Assembly: GCF_001686985.1 (NCBI RefSeq) | Contig: NZ_CP015318.1 | Coordinates: 4,648,001 to 4,712,000, forward strand | DNA: 64,000 nucleotides | DNA from: Mesorhizobium amorphae CCNWGS0123 | Lineage (GTDB): Bacteria > Pseudomonadota > Alphaproteobacteria > Rhizobiales > Rhizobiaceae | Reading direction: 5' to 3' | Shown here: piece by piece, positions 50,643-59,912 of the stretch | Layout: each line of letters opens with the position of its first letter | How positions within the stretch are numbered: position 1 is the first letter of the stretch | Notes under the pieces: generated by a model | Databases searched by the model: none | What the model was told of the DNA's origin: nothing | Seen by the model: the letters and a program-made list of their open reading frames with translations, nothing else | Program-made: the position numbers and the translations under genes

Positions 50643-52148
50643 TTAATTCGCCGCCGCGGTCTGCGCGGAGCCGATGGATGCAGTGACATTGGTGACGAGC
50701 GCCTTGACCGATTCGGCCGTCGCGTCGAAGACCGGCGCGGGATAGACGCCGAAGAAGATGACCAGCACGACCAGCGGGTAGATGATCGCCTTCTCGCGTG
50801 GCGACAGGTCCAGCAGGCCCTTCAGGCTCTCCTTGGTCAGCGCACCGAAGATCACCCGGCGATAGAGCCAGAGCGCGTAGGCGGCCGACAGGACGACGCC
50901 GGTGGCGGCGAAGAACGCCACCCAGGTGTTGACCCGGAACACGCCGAGCATGGTCAGGAATTCGCCGACGAAACCGCTGGTGCCGGGCAGGCCGACATTG
51001 GCCATGGTGAAGACCATGAACACGGTGGCGTATTTCGGCATGTTGTTGACCAGGCCGCCATAGGCGTCGATGTCGCGCGTGTGCATGCGGTCGTAGATGA
51101 CGCCGACGCACAGGAACAGCGCGCCGGAGACGAGGCCGTGCGACAGCATCTGGAAGATCGCGCCCTGCACGCCTTCCTGGTTCATGGCAAAGATGCCCAT
51201 GGTGACGAAGCCCATATGGGCGACCGAGGAATAGGCGATCAGCTTCTTCATGTCCTCCTGCATCAGCGCCACCAGCGAGGTGTAGATGATGGCGACGACC
51301 GACAGCGTGAACACCAGCGGCGCGAACATTTCGGACGCCAGCGGGAACATCGGCAGCGAGAAACGCAGGAAGCCGTACCCGCCCATCTTCAGCAGGATGG
51401 CGGCCAGGATGACCGAGCCCGCCGTCGGCGCCTCGACATGCGCGTCGGGCAGCCAGGTGTGCACCGGCCACATCGGCATCTTCACCGCGAAAGAGGCGAA
51501 GAAGGCCAGCCATAGCCAGGTCTGCATGCTGGCCGGGAAGTTATGCGTCAAGAGCGTCGGGATGTCGGTGGTGCCGGACTGGAAGAACATCGCCATGATG
51601 GCGAGCAGCATCAGCACGGAGCCGGCCAGCGTGTAGAGGAAGAACTTGAACGAGGCATAGACGCGCCGCTTTCCGCCCCACACGCCGATGATGATGAACA
51701 TCGGGATCAGGCCGGCCTCGAAGAAGACGTAGAACAGCACGATGTCGAGCGCGCAGAACACGCCGATCATCAGCGTTTCCAAGAGCAGGAAGGCGATCAT
51801 GTAGGCCTTGACGCGCTTCTCGATCGATTCCCACGACGCCAGGATGCAGAGCGGCATCAGGAAGGTGGTCAGGATGACGAACAGCATCGAGATGCCGTCG
51901 ACGCCCAGATGGTAGGAGATGCCGGAATCCAGCCAGGCGAATTTCTCGACGAACTGGAAACCAGCCTGCGAATTGTCGAAGCCGGTCCAGATGAACAGCG
52001 AGACGATGAACGTGATGCTCGTCGTCCACAGTGCGATGGCGCGGATGTTGCGGCGGGCGTTCTCGCTGTCATCGTTGATGAACAGGATGAGCAGAACACC
52101 CACCAGCGGCAGGAAGGTGACCAGCGAGAGGATTGGCACGGCGGTCAT
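50643..52148 (-). CDS. nuoM: NADH-quinone oxidoreductase subunit M
   Basis: This 501-residue antiporter-like subunit has 14 helices with DGISMLFVILTTFLMPLCIL, FFEAGLIPMFIIIGVWGG, FAVKMPMWPVHTWLPDAHVEAPTAGSVILA and DMKKLIAYSSVAHMGFV. It carries the conserved proton-channel Glu (FFEAG) and Lys residues. Its start overlaps the nuoL stop by one base. Membrane arm of complex I. Confidence 0.94.
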   Translation of the reverse strand: MTAVPILSLVTFLPLVGVLLILFINDDSENARRNIRAIALWTTSITFIVSLFIWTGFDNSQAGFQFVEKFAWLDSGISYHLGVDGISMLFVILTTFLMPLCILASWESIEKRVKAYMIAFLLLETLMIGVFCALDIVLFYVFFEAGLIPMFIIIGVWGGKRRVYASFKFFLYTLAGSVLMLLAIMAMFFQSGTTDIPTLLTHNFPASMQTWLWLAFFASFAVKMPMWPVHTWLPDAHVEAPTAGSVILAAILLKMGGYGFLRFSLPMFPLASEMFAPLVFTLSVVAIIYTSLVALMQEDMKKLIAYSSVAHMGFVTMGIFAMNQEGVQGAIFQMLSHGLVSGALFLCVGVIYDRMHTRDIDAYGGLVNNMPKYATVFMVFTMANVGLPGTSGFVGEFLTMLGVFRVNTWVAFFAATGVVLSAAYALWLYRRVIFGALTKESLKGLLDLSPREKAIIYPLVVLVIFFGVYPAPVFDATAESVKALVTNVTASIGSAQTAAAN

Positions 52149-54121
52149 CAGAGCATCATCCAGGTGACGAGTGCGGCAACGCCGATCAGCATGGCGAAGG
52201 CATAGTGGTAGAGGTAGCCGGTCTGCAGCTTGACGACGCGGTTGGTGACGTCGACGACGCGCGCCGAAACACCGTCAGGCCCGAGACCGTCGATGATTGT
52301 GCCGTCGCCGGTCTTCCACAGGAATCTGCCGAGGGCCTTTGCCGGCCGCACGAACAGCACGTCGTAGAGCTCGTCGAAATACCACTTGTTGAGCAGAAAC
52401 GCGTAGAGCAGGCGATGGTTGGCGGCGACGCTCCGGGGCAATTCCGGCGAGCGGATATAGAACTTCCAGGCAACGCCAAAGCCGATGATCATGGCGACGA
52501 ACGGCGCCAGTTCGACCCACAGCGGCAGTTCGTGGATATCGTGCAGGATGTGGTTGTCAGGCAGCGTGAACAGCGACGCCTTCCAGAACTCGGCATAGCC
52601 CTCGCCGATGAAGGCGCCATGGAAGATGATACCGGCAAACAGCGCGCCCGCCGCCAGGATGAACAGCGGCACCAGCATCACCGGCGGCGATTCATGGACA
52701 TGGTGCATGACCTCGTGGCTGGCGCGCGGCTCGCCATGGAAGGTCATGAAGATCAGCCGCCAGGAATAGAACGAGGTGAAGCAGGCGGCGATGACCAGCA
52801 GGACGAAGGCGGTCGGGGCAAACATGTTGTGGCCGGCAAAGGCGCTTTCGATGATGGCGTCCTTGGAGAAGAAGCCGGCGGTGCCGATGACGGTCACCGG
52901 AATGCCGACGCCGGTCAGCGCCAGCGTGCCGATCACCATCATCCAGTAGGTCTTCGGAATGAGTGTCCTCAAGCCGCCCATCTTGCGCATGTCCTGCTCG
53001 TCGGAGACGGCATGGATGACCGAGCCCGAGCCGAGGAACAGCAGCGCCTTGAAGAAGGCATGCGTGAACAGATGGAAGATCGCCGCGCCATAGGCGCCGA
53101 CGCCGAGCGCCACGAACATGTAGCCGAGCTGCGAGCAGGTCGAATAGGCGATGACGCGCTTGATGTCGTTCTGGACGAGGCCGACGGTTGCCGCGAAGAA
53201 GGCGGTGAAGGCGCCGATTAAGGTCACCACCGTCAGCGCCGTGTGCGACAGCTCGAACAGCGGTGACAGCCTGGCCAGCATGAACACGCCGGCGGTCACC
53301 ATCGTCGCGGCATGAATGAGCGCGGAAACGGGCGTCGGGCCTTCCATGGCGTCCGGTAGCCAGGTGTGCAGCGGCACCTGTGCCGACTTGCCCATGGCGC
53401 CCATGAACAGGAGCAGGCAGACCACGGTCATCGCCGAGTGCTTGTCGAGCGCATAGCCGAGGAAGGTGAGCACGGCCGCACCGTGCTCGGCGCCCTCGGC
53501 CGGAATGAATGTCGCCGCATTGGCGAAGATGGTGCCGAGATTGACCGAACCGAACAGCACGAACACGCCGAAGATGCCGAGCGCGAAGCCGAAATCGCCG
53601 ACGCGGTTGACGACGAAGGCCTTGATCGCCGCGGCGTTGGCCGACGGCTTTTTGTACCAGAAGCCGATCAGCAGATAGGACGCAAGGCCCACGCCTTCCC
53701 AGCCGAAGAACATCTGCACCAGATTGTCGGCCGTCACCAGCATTAGCATGGCGAAGGTGAACAGCGACAGATAGGCGAAGAAGCGCGGCCGGTTCGGGTC
53801 GTGGTGCATGTAGCCGATCGAGTAGATGTGGACCAGCGCCGACACCGTGTTGACGACGACAAGCATCACCACCGTCAGCGTGTCGATCCTCAGCGCCCAT
53901 GCGGCGTCGAGCCCGCCCGACTGGATCCAGCGCAGCACCGGCACGGTGAACACCTCGCCCTCACTGAAACCGACCGAGAAGAAGGCGACCCACGACAGCA
54001 CCGCCGAGATCACCAGGAAGCCGGAGGTGATGTATTCGGAGGCCTTGGCGCCGAGCGAATTGCCGAACAGGCCGACAATCAGGAAGCCGAGCAGCGGAAG
54101 GAAGACGATGGCCTGGTACAT
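52148..54121 (-). CDS. nuoL: NADH-quinone oxidoreductase subunit L
   Basis: This 657-residue antiporter-like subunit has 16 helices, with NLVQMFFGWEGVGLASYLLIGFWY, GKSAQVPLHTWLPDAMEGPTPVSALIHAATMVTAGVFMLAR and NDIKRVIAYSTCSQLGYMFVALG. The C-terminal part contains the long lateral helix linking NuoL, M and N. ATG 54121 is preferred over an overlapping TTG at 54136. Membrane-arm proton pump. Confidence 0.94.
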   Translation of the reverse strand: MYQAIVFLPLLGFLIVGLFGNSLGAKASEYITSGFLVISAVLSWVAFFSVGFSEGEVFTVPVLRWIQSGGLDAAWALRIDTLTVVMLVVVNTVSALVHIYSIGYMHHDPNRPRFFAYLSLFTFAMLMLVTADNLVQMFFGWEGVGLASYLLIGFWYKKPSANAAAIKAFVVNRVGDFGFALGIFGVFVLFGSVNLGTIFANAATFIPAEGAEHGAAVLTFLGYALDKHSAMTVVCLLLFMGAMGKSAQVPLHTWLPDAMEGPTPVSALIHAATMVTAGVFMLARLSPLFELSHTALTVVTLIGAFTAFFAATVGLVQNDIKRVIAYSTCSQLGYMFVALGVGAYGAAIFHLFTHAFFKALLFLGSGSVIHAVSDEQDMRKMGGLRTLIPKTYWMMVIGTLALTGVGIPVTVIGTAGFFSKDAIIESAFAGHNMFAPTAFVLLVIAACFTSFYSWRLIFMTFHGEPRASHEVMHHVHESPPVMLVPLFILAAGALFAGIIFHGAFIGEGYAEFWKASLFTLPDNHILHDIHELPLWVELAPFVAMIIGFGVAWKFYIRSPELPRSVAANHRLLYAFLLNKWYFDELYDVLFVRPAKALGRFLWKTGDGTIIDGLGPDGVSARVVDVTNRVVKLQTGYLYHYAFAMLIGVAALVTWMML

Positions 54122-54132
54122 GGTGGTTTCCG

Positions 54133-54441
54133 TCAACCCTTCATCATGTTCACGTCTTCGACCGCGATCGAGCCGCGGTTACGGAAGAAGACGACAAGAA
54201 TGGCAAGACCGATGGCGGCTTCGGCGGCAGCGACTGTCAGCACGAACAGCGCGAACACCTGGCCGACGAGATCGCCAAGTGCTGCCGAAAAGGCGACGAA
54301 ATTGATGTTGACCGCGAGCAGGATCAGTTCGACCGACATCAGGATGACGATGATGTTGCGGCGGTTGAGGAAGATGCCGAACACGCCGAGCGTGAACAGG
54401 ATCGCCGATACGGTGAGGAAATGTGCGATGCCGACGACCAT
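54133..54441 (-). CDS. nuoK: NADH-quinone oxidoreductase subunit K
   Basis: This 102-residue protein has three helices and the family motif RRNIIVILMSVELILLAVNINFV with the conserved membrane Glu, plus VLTVAAAEAAIGLAILVVFFRNRG with the second Glu. Both are required for proton translocation in complex I. One base separates it from nuoJ. Confidence 0.95.
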   Translation of the reverse strand: MVVGIAHFLTVSAILFTLGVFGIFLNRRNIIVILMSVELILLAVNINFVAFSAALGDLVGQVFALFVLTVAAAEAAIGLAILVVFFRNRGSIAVEDVNMMKG

Positions 54442-54442
54442 C

Positions 54443-55063
54443 TCAGATGCCCTCGCCCGATTTGACTTTGCGGATTTCCATGCCGGTGGCCGGCGTGCGG
54501 CCGACCTGGGCCGCGATCGACTGCCGCTTGACGCCCGGCTTGTGGCGCAGCGTCAAGACGATGGCGCCGATCATGGCGACCAGCAGCACGAGCCCGGCGA
54601 TCTGGAAGTAGTAGAGGTAGTCCGTATAGAGGATGTCGCCTAATGCCGCCGTGTTCGAGCGCGTGGCCAGGTCCGGAATGGGCTTTGACACGCTCGCCGC
54701 CAGTTGCGGCGCGAAAGTGTAGCCGCCGAGCACGACGATCAGTTCAGCCGCCAGGATCAGCCCGACCAGCGCGCCGATCGGCGCGTATTGCAGCGCGCCT
54801 TCCTTCATCTCGGCGAAGTCGACGTCGAGCATCATGACGACGAACAGGAACAGCACCATGACCGCACCGACATAGACGACGAGCAGGATCATCGCCAGGA
54901 ATTCGGCCCCGGTCAGCATGAACAGGCCGGCGGCATTGAAGAAGGTCAGGATCAGGAACAGCACCGAATGCACGGGGTTGCGCGACGAAATGACCATGAA
55001 CGCCGATGCCACGGCGACAAAGGCGAAGAGGTAGAAAAAGGCCGCCTCTAGTCCACTCAGCAT
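54443..55063 (-). CDS. nuoJ: NADH-quinone oxidoreductase subunit J
   Basis: This 206-residue protein has five helices with SSRNPVHSVLFLILTFFNAAGLFMLTGAEFLAMILLVVYVGAVMVLFLFVVMML, the NuoJ hallmark, in which helix 3 includes the pi-bulge segment. The C-terminal tail is long and polar. It is followed by nuoK and preceded by a 130-bp gap with a perfect hairpin. Confidence 0.94.
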   Translation of the reverse strand: MLSGLEAAFFYLFAFVAVASAFMVISSRNPVHSVLFLILTFFNAAGLFMLTGAEFLAMILLVVYVGAVMVLFLFVVMMLDVDFAEMKEGALQYAPIGALVGLILAAELIVVLGGYTFAPQLAASVSKPIPDLATRSNTAALGDILYTDYLYYFQIAGLVLLVAMIGAIVLTLRHKPGVKRQSIAAQVGRTPATGMEIRKVKSGEGI

Positions 55064-55084
55064 GGGTTCCCCCGGGTTCCTGTC

Positions 55085-55110
55085 CGAAACAGGACGTTCG
55101 TCCTGTTTCG
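55085..55110. repeat. Perfect 12-bp-arm hairpin between nuoI and nuoJ
   Basis: CGAAACAGGACG and CGTCCTGTTTCG pair perfectly around TT. It lies in the only sizeable gap (130 bp) in the nuoI-N part of the operon, upstream of nuoJ. No U-run follows, so it may be an mRNA processing or stability element. Confidence 0.7.
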
Positions 55111-55193
55111 TTCTCTCTGGCTTCGTTCCGCCTCCGGTGCCGAAGCCGCGTTGTCCTTAGACGAGGCCCCTCGCCCCGTCCATGCGTCAAATG

Positions 55194-55685
55194 TCAGCGG
55201 TAGGGCGAGTCCAGCGCGATGTTGCGCGCCAGTTCGCGCTCCCAGCGGTCGCCATTCGCCAGCAGCCTGTCCTTGTCGTAGTAGAGTTCCTCGCGCGTCT
55301 CCGTCGCGAACTCGAAATTCGGCCCTTCGACGATGGCGTCGACCGGGCATGCTTCCTGGCAGAAGCCGCAATAGATGCACTTCACCATGTCGATGTCGTA
55401 GCGCACGGTGCGCCGCGTGCCGTCATTGCGGCGCGGCCCGGCCTCGATGGTGATTGCCTGCGCCGGGCAGATCGCCTCGCACAATTTGCAGGCGATGCAG
55501 CGTTCCTCGCCGTTCGGATAGCGGCGCAGCGCATGCTCGCCGCGGAAGCGCGGACTGATCGGCCCCTTCTCGTGCGGATAGTTGATCGTCTCCTTCGGCG
55601 CGAAGAACTGGCGCATCGACAGGAAGAAGGCACTGACGAAGTCCTGCAGCAGCAGCGATTTTGCAGCCTGGGAAAGAGCGGACAT
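55194..55685 (-). CDS. nuoI: NADH-quinone oxidoreductase subunit I
   Basis: This 163-residue protein has two [4Fe-4S] motifs, CIACKLCEAICP and CIYCGFCQEACPVDAI, for clusters N6a and N6b, preceded by FRGEHALRRYPNGEER. It passes electrons in the Q-module of complex I. Its start overlaps the nuoH stop by one base. Confidence 0.96.
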   Translation of the reverse strand: MSALSQAAKSLLLQDFVSAFFLSMRQFFAPKETINYPHEKGPISPRFRGEHALRRYPNGEERCIACKLCEAICPAQAITIEAGPRRNDGTRRTVRYDIDMVKCIYCGFCQEACPVDAIVEGPNFEFATETREELYYDKDRLLANGDRWERELARNIALDSPYR

Positions 55686-56728
55686 CACGCAAACCCCGTG
55701 ATCTTGAGGAAGGCAGCGACGATCACCACCATCGCCAGCGAGATCGGCAAGAAGACCTTCCAGCCCAGCCGCATCAACTGGTCGTAGCGGTAGCGCGGCA
55801 CGAAGGCCTTCACCATGGAGAACATGAAGAACATCAGGCAGACCTTGAGCACGAACCAGATCAGCCCCGGCACCCAGGTGAAGGGCGCGAAGTCGAAGGG
55901 CGGCAGCCAGCCGCCGAGGAACAGGATGGTGGCCAAGGCGCACATCAGCACGACGGCGACATACTCGCCGAGGAAGAACAGCAGGAACGGCGTCGAGGAA
56001 TATTCGACCATATGGCCGGCAACCAGCTCCGACTCGGCCTCCACCAGATCGAACGGCGGACGGTTCGTCTCGGCCAGCGCCGAGATGAAGAAGACGACGA
56101 ACATCGGGAACAGCGACAGCCAGTGCCAGTCGATGAAAGTGTTGGGCAGGCCAACTCGCGTGCCCAGCCCATCCTGCTGCGACAGCACGATGTCCGACAG
56201 ATTGAGCGAGCCGACGCAGAGCAGCACGGTGACGATGACGAAGCCGATCGAGACTTCGTAGGACACCATCTGCGCCGCCGAGCGCAACGCACCGAGGAAC
56301 GGATATTTCGAATTCGACGCCCAGCCGCCCATGATCACGCCATAGACCTCGAGCGAGGAGATGGCGAAGACATAGAGGATGCCGACATTGACGTTGGCAA
56401 TCGCCCAGCCCTGGTTGACCGGGATGACGGCCCAGGCCGAGATCGCCAGCACCGCCGACACCAGCGGCGCCAAAAGGAACACGCCCTTGTTGGCCCCGGA
56501 CGGGATCACCGGTTCCTTGAACACGAATTTCAAAAGGTCGGCGAAGGCCTGCAGAGTGCCCCAGGGGCCGACGACGTTCGGGCCGCGGCGCAGCTGCACC
56601 GCCGCCCAGATCTTGCGGTCGGCATAAAGCAGATAAGCGACCGCGATCAGCAGCACAACGATCAGCACGACCGATTTCAGCAGGATGATCAGCGCCGGCA
56701 GTACGTAGATGGAGAAGAACGTGTCCAT
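55685..56728 (-). CDS. nuoH: NADH-quinone oxidoreductase subunit H
   Basis: This 347-residue membrane protein has eight helices and ADRKIWAAVQLRRGPNVVGPWGTLQAFADLLKFVFKEP and ALAETNRPPFDLVEAESELVAGHMVEYSS, which form the quinone-binding E-channel region. It anchors the peripheral arm. ATG 56728 is 2 bp after the nuoG stop. Confidence 0.95.
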   Translation of the reverse strand: MDTFFSIYVLPALIILLKSVVLIVVLLIAVAYLLYADRKIWAAVQLRRGPNVVGPWGTLQAFADLLKFVFKEPVIPSGANKGVFLLAPLVSAVLAISAWAVIPVNQGWAIANVNVGILYVFAISSLEVYGVIMGGWASNSKYPFLGALRSAAQMVSYEVSIGFVIVTVLLCVGSLNLSDIVLSQQDGLGTRVGLPNTFIDWHWLSLFPMFVVFFISALAETNRPPFDLVEAESELVAGHMVEYSSTPFLLFFLGEYVAVVLMCALATILFLGGWLPPFDFAPFTWVPGLIWFVLKVCLMFFMFSMVKAFVPRYRYDQLMRLGWKVFLPISLAMVVIVAAFLKITGFA

Positions 56729-56730
56729 GC

Positions 56731-58812
56731 TTATTCCGCCGCCTGCTTGAAGCCGCTCTTGGCCAGCGCCGAGCATTCCGCCATCACGGCAGAGGCCCGC
56801 GCGATCGGGTTGGTCAGGTAGAAATCCTTCACCGGCGAGGTGAAGCTGCCCTTGTTCAGCCACCCGCCGAGCTTCGCCACCTTGGCGATGTCGTCGGCAT
56901 TGCCGGCCTCGACATGGTCGATGCGGGCAAGATGCGGATATTCGCCGTAAAGCTTGGCGCGCAGTTGCGGCAGGGAATCGAATGGCAGCTTCTTGCCCAA
57001 AACATCCGAAAGCGCCCTCAGGATCGCCCAGTCTTCGCGCGCGTCGCCCGGTGCGAAGCCGGCGCGGTTGGTCTGCTGCACCCGGCCTTCGGTGTTGACG
57101 TAGGTGCCCGACTTTTCGGTGTAGGCGGCGGCCGGCAGGATGACGTTGGCGCGATGCGCGCCATGGTCGCCATGGGTGCCGATATAGACGACGAAGGCGC
57201 CGCCGGTCTTGCCCATGTCGATCTCGTCGGCGCCGAGCAGGAACAGGAGATCCGTCCCGCCAAGCATGCCGGCGACGTTCTTGCCGCCCTCGCCCGGCAC
57301 GAAGCCGAGATCGAGGCCGCCGACGCGGCCAGCCGCATTGTGCAGCACGGCAAAGCCGTTCCAGTCGGCCCGGGCGGCATTGACGGCGGCCGCCAGCTTC
57401 GCCGCCTGGCCGAGAACGGCCGCACCGTCGGCGCGCGCCAGAGCGCCCTGCCCGACAATGATCAGCGGATGCGTAGCCTTCTTCAGCACCTCGAAGAACT
57501 TGCCGTTGCCGTCGGCCAAGTCCTTCAGGGAATCCGGACCGGCGCCCAGCTGCTCATACTCGTAACGCGTGTCGCCGACCTCGCCGATGACGCCGACCGG
57601 CAGATTGCCGATCCGCCAGCGCTTGCGGATGCGGGCGTTTAGCACCGAGGCCTCGAAGCGCGGATTGGCGCCGATGATCAGCACCGCGTCGGCCTGCTCG
57701 ATGCCTTCGATGGTCGGGTTGAAGATGTAGCTGGCACGGCCGAGCGACGGATCGAGGGCTGCGCCATCCTGGCGGCAGTCGGTATTCTTCGAGCCGAGCG
57801 CGGCCATCAGAAGCTTGAGCGCATAGATCTCTTCGACCGCAGCGAGATCGCCGGCAATGGCGCCGATCTTTTCCGGCGCGGTCTTGGCCACCTGCTCCTT
57901 GATCGCGGCGAAGGCTTCCGCCCAGCTTGCCGGTGCCAGCTTCCCGTCCTTGCGCACATAGGGGCGGTCGAGGCGCTGCGTGCGCAGGCCGTCCCAGATG
58001 AAGCGGGTCTTGTCGGAAATCCACTCCTCGTTCACCGCCTCGTTGACGCGCGGCAGGATGCGCATCACTTCGCGGCCGCGGCTGTCGACGCGGATCGCCG
58101 AACCGACAGCATCCATGACGTCGATGGATTCGGTCTTGGTCAGTTCCCACGGCCGCGCCTGGAAGGCAAAGGGCTTCGAGGTCAGCGCGCCGACCGGGCA
58201 AAGATCGATGACATTGCCTTGCAATTCCGAGGTCATGGCGCTTTCGAGATAGGTGGTGATCTCGGCATCCTCGCCACGACCGATCAAGCCGAGCTCGGAA
58301 ATGCCGGCAACTTCCGTGGTGAAGCGGACGCAGCGCGTGCAGTGGATGCAGCGGTTCATCACCGTCTTGACCAGCGGCCCGATATACTTGTCTTCGACGG
58401 CGCGCTTGTTCTCGTGATAGCGCGAGGAATCGACGCCGAAGGCCATCGCCTGGTCCTGCAGGTCGCACTCGCCGCCCTGGTCGCAGATCGGGCAGTCGAG
58501 CGGATGGTTGATCAGCAGGAACTCCATCACGCCTTCGCGGGCCTTCTTGACCATCGGCGTGTTGGTGAAGATTTCCGGCGCCTCGCCGTTCGGGCCCGGA
58601 CGCAGGTCGCGCACGCCCATGGCGCAGGACGCCTGCGGCTTGGGCGGCCCGCCCTTCACCTCGATCAGGCACATGCGGCAATTGCCGGCGATCGACAGCC
58701 GCTCATGGAAGCAGAAGCGCGGCACTTCCGCGCCCGCATCCTCGGCCGCCTGCAGCAGCGTGTAGTGGTCGGGTACAGTGATCTCTTTCCCGTCGACCTT
58801 GAGCTTTGCCAT
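56731..58812 (-). CDS. nuoG: NADH-quinone oxidoreductase subunit G
   Basis: This 693-residue protein has an N-terminal [2Fe-2S] domain (RFCFHERLSIAGNCRMCLIEV), a His/Cys-liganded [4Fe-4S] (HPLDCPICDQGGECDLQD) and CIHCTRCVRF, followed by a molybdopterin-oxidoreductase-like domain without cofactor. It belongs to the N-module of complex I. ATG 58812 overlaps the upstream pentapeptide gene stop (ATGA), so it is coupled to a non-standard partner. Confidence 0.95.
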   Translation of the reverse strand: MAKLKVDGKEITVPDHYTLLQAAEDAGAEVPRFCFHERLSIAGNCRMCLIEVKGGPPKPQASCAMGVRDLRPGPNGEAPEIFTNTPMVKKAREGVMEFLLINHPLDCPICDQGGECDLQDQAMAFGVDSSRYHENKRAVEDKYIGPLVKTVMNRCIHCTRCVRFTTEVAGISELGLIGRGEDAEITTYLESAMTSELQGNVIDLCPVGALTSKPFAFQARPWELTKTESIDVMDAVGSAIRVDSRGREVMRILPRVNEAVNEEWISDKTRFIWDGLRTQRLDRPYVRKDGKLAPASWAEAFAAIKEQVAKTAPEKIGAIAGDLAAVEEIYALKLLMAALGSKNTDCRQDGAALDPSLGRASYIFNPTIEGIEQADAVLIIGANPRFEASVLNARIRKRWRIGNLPVGVIGEVGDTRYEYEQLGAGPDSLKDLADGNGKFFEVLKKATHPLIIVGQGALARADGAAVLGQAAKLAAAVNAARADWNGFAVLHNAAGRVGGLDLGFVPGEGGKNVAGMLGGTDLLFLLGADEIDMGKTGGAFVVYIGTHGDHGAHRANVILPAAAYTEKSGTYVNTEGRVQQTNRAGFAPGDAREDWAILRALSDVLGKKLPFDSLPQLRAKLYGEYPHLARIDHVEAGNADDIAKVAKLGGWLNKGSFTSPVKDFYLTNPIARASAVMAECSALAKSGFKQAAE

Positions 58813-59123
58813 CAATTGCCCCCGGCGGTCTTCGCCGTCTCATATGCCTGGATGAGGTCGCCAAAGCTGATGCCATTGATCATCATGCCGGCGACTTCTG
58901 CGTTTTCTATCTTCACGTTGCTCATGTTCACATTGGTGAAAAACGTATTCGAGAGATTTGCGTCTTCCACCTTGGCGTTGGTCAGATTGGTGCGCCGGAT
59001 CCTGGCCGCCGACAGGTTGACGTTGTGGAACTGCGTGTTCGACATGTTCACGTCATCGAAGCTCGAATTGGCGACGATGGCATTGCGAACATCGAGAACG
59101 TCACGCTTGTCGTGGACCTCCAT
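58812..59123 (-). CDS. Pentapeptide-repeat protein inserted between nuoF and nuoG
   Basis: This 103-residue protein consists mainly of about 13 tandem pentapeptides (e.g. VNLSA, TNLTN, ANLSN, VNMSN, VKIEN), rich in Asn and with Leu/Val/Ile/Phe/Met at the centre, predicting a short right-handed beta-helix. No signal peptide. It overlaps nuoG by 4 nt, so it is translated with it. It is not a canonical complex I subunit. Asn rather than Asp/Leu dominance differs from the DNA-mimic Qnr family. A scaffold or assembly role is only a guess. Confidence 0.8.
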   Translation of the reverse strand: MEVHDKRDVLDVRNAIVANSSFDDVNMSNTQFHNVNLSAARIRRTNLTNAKVEDANLSNTFFTNVNMSNVKIENAEVAGMMINGISFGDLIQAYETAKTAGGN

Positions 59124-59126
59124 GCC

Positions 59127-59837
59127 CTACCCCTGCCTCTTGGCCTTGGCGGCCAGCACAAGTGCAGCCGCCTGGCGGGTCCAGTCGTCACGGCCGATGC
59201 GGCCCGCCAACGACAGATAGTCCTCGACCCAGGCGATCTCTTCCGGCGTCCAGGCCGCGATCTGCCCATGGGTCCAGATGCCGAGGCCGTTGAGAACCTT
59301 CTCCAGCTTCGGACCGATGCCCGATATCGCCTTGAGATCGGACGGTTTCGCCGGCCGCTCCATGGCTTTGGGCTGCCTGAAATCCTCAGGCATCAACCCG
59401 GTTGCCGCATTGCCTGCCACCGTGTCGGCGCCGGCAGTGTCCTGCGCCATCTCGACGGTGTTGGCGGCAATGTCGGTCACATCCCTGGCGAAGGTCTGCG
59501 CCTCGGCAATCAGCGTCTTAGTCGCCTTGCGCGCCTTGGTAGCGCTTTCGGCGGTGTCCGCAAACTCTTCGCTTCTTGGCTCGAAATCATCGACGGTCGG
59601 CTGGAACAGCCGCTGCGAAGCCTCGGCCGCGCCGGAGAGCGCGCCGAGCCAAACGCCAAGGGCGTGGTTGGCAAGGCCGAAGCCGAGCGCCGACATTGCC
59701 GCGGCACCCGCGACAGGATGAGCGAAGAGGTTGACGGCACTTGCCATCTCCTTCGGCATCATCCTGGTCAAGTCCTGGTTCATCTTCTCGAACTGGTCCA
59801 TGTCGGGCATTGGGTAGGGTATCGAATACGGCGCCAT
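59127..59837 (-). CDS. Helix-hairpin-helix-domain protein with hydrophobic/helical N-region inserted in the nuo operon
   Basis: This 236-residue protein has an N-terminal region with a membrane-type stretch (AAAMSALGFGLANHALGVWLGALSG, about residues 48-72) and a long Ala-rich, phasin-like helix (about 85-135). Its C-terminal domain, DLKAISGIGPKLEKVLNGLG followed by WVEDYLSLAGRIGRDDW, is a helix-hairpin-helix fold clearly related to the C-terminus of NuoE (61228-62520). ATG 59837 follows AGGAGA. It lies 75 bp after nuoF and just before the pentapeptide-repeat gene. Its function is unknown. Confidence 0.8.
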   Translation of the reverse strand: MAPYSIPYPMPDMDQFEKMNQDLTRMMPKEMASAVNLFAHPVAGAAAMSALGFGLANHALGVWLGALSGAAEASQRLFQPTVDDFEPRSEEFADTAESATKARKATKTLIAEAQTFARDVTDIAANTVEMAQDTAGADTVAGNAATGLMPEDFRQPKAMERPAKPSDLKAISGIGPKLEKVLNGLGIWTHGQIAAWTPEEIAWVEDYLSLAGRIGRDDWTRQAAALVLAAKAKRQG

Positions 59838-59912
59838 CGGTCGTCTCCTGGTCGATTCTTCGTATGCCCCGCCCGGTATCCTGGTCTCGGGCTTTCGCCC
59901 GCATTTCAATTT

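Noticed and set aside
48710..50686. 658-codon plus-strand frame over birA and nuoN
   Set aside because: Highly charged shadow of a hydrophobic complex I subunit; no plausible function.
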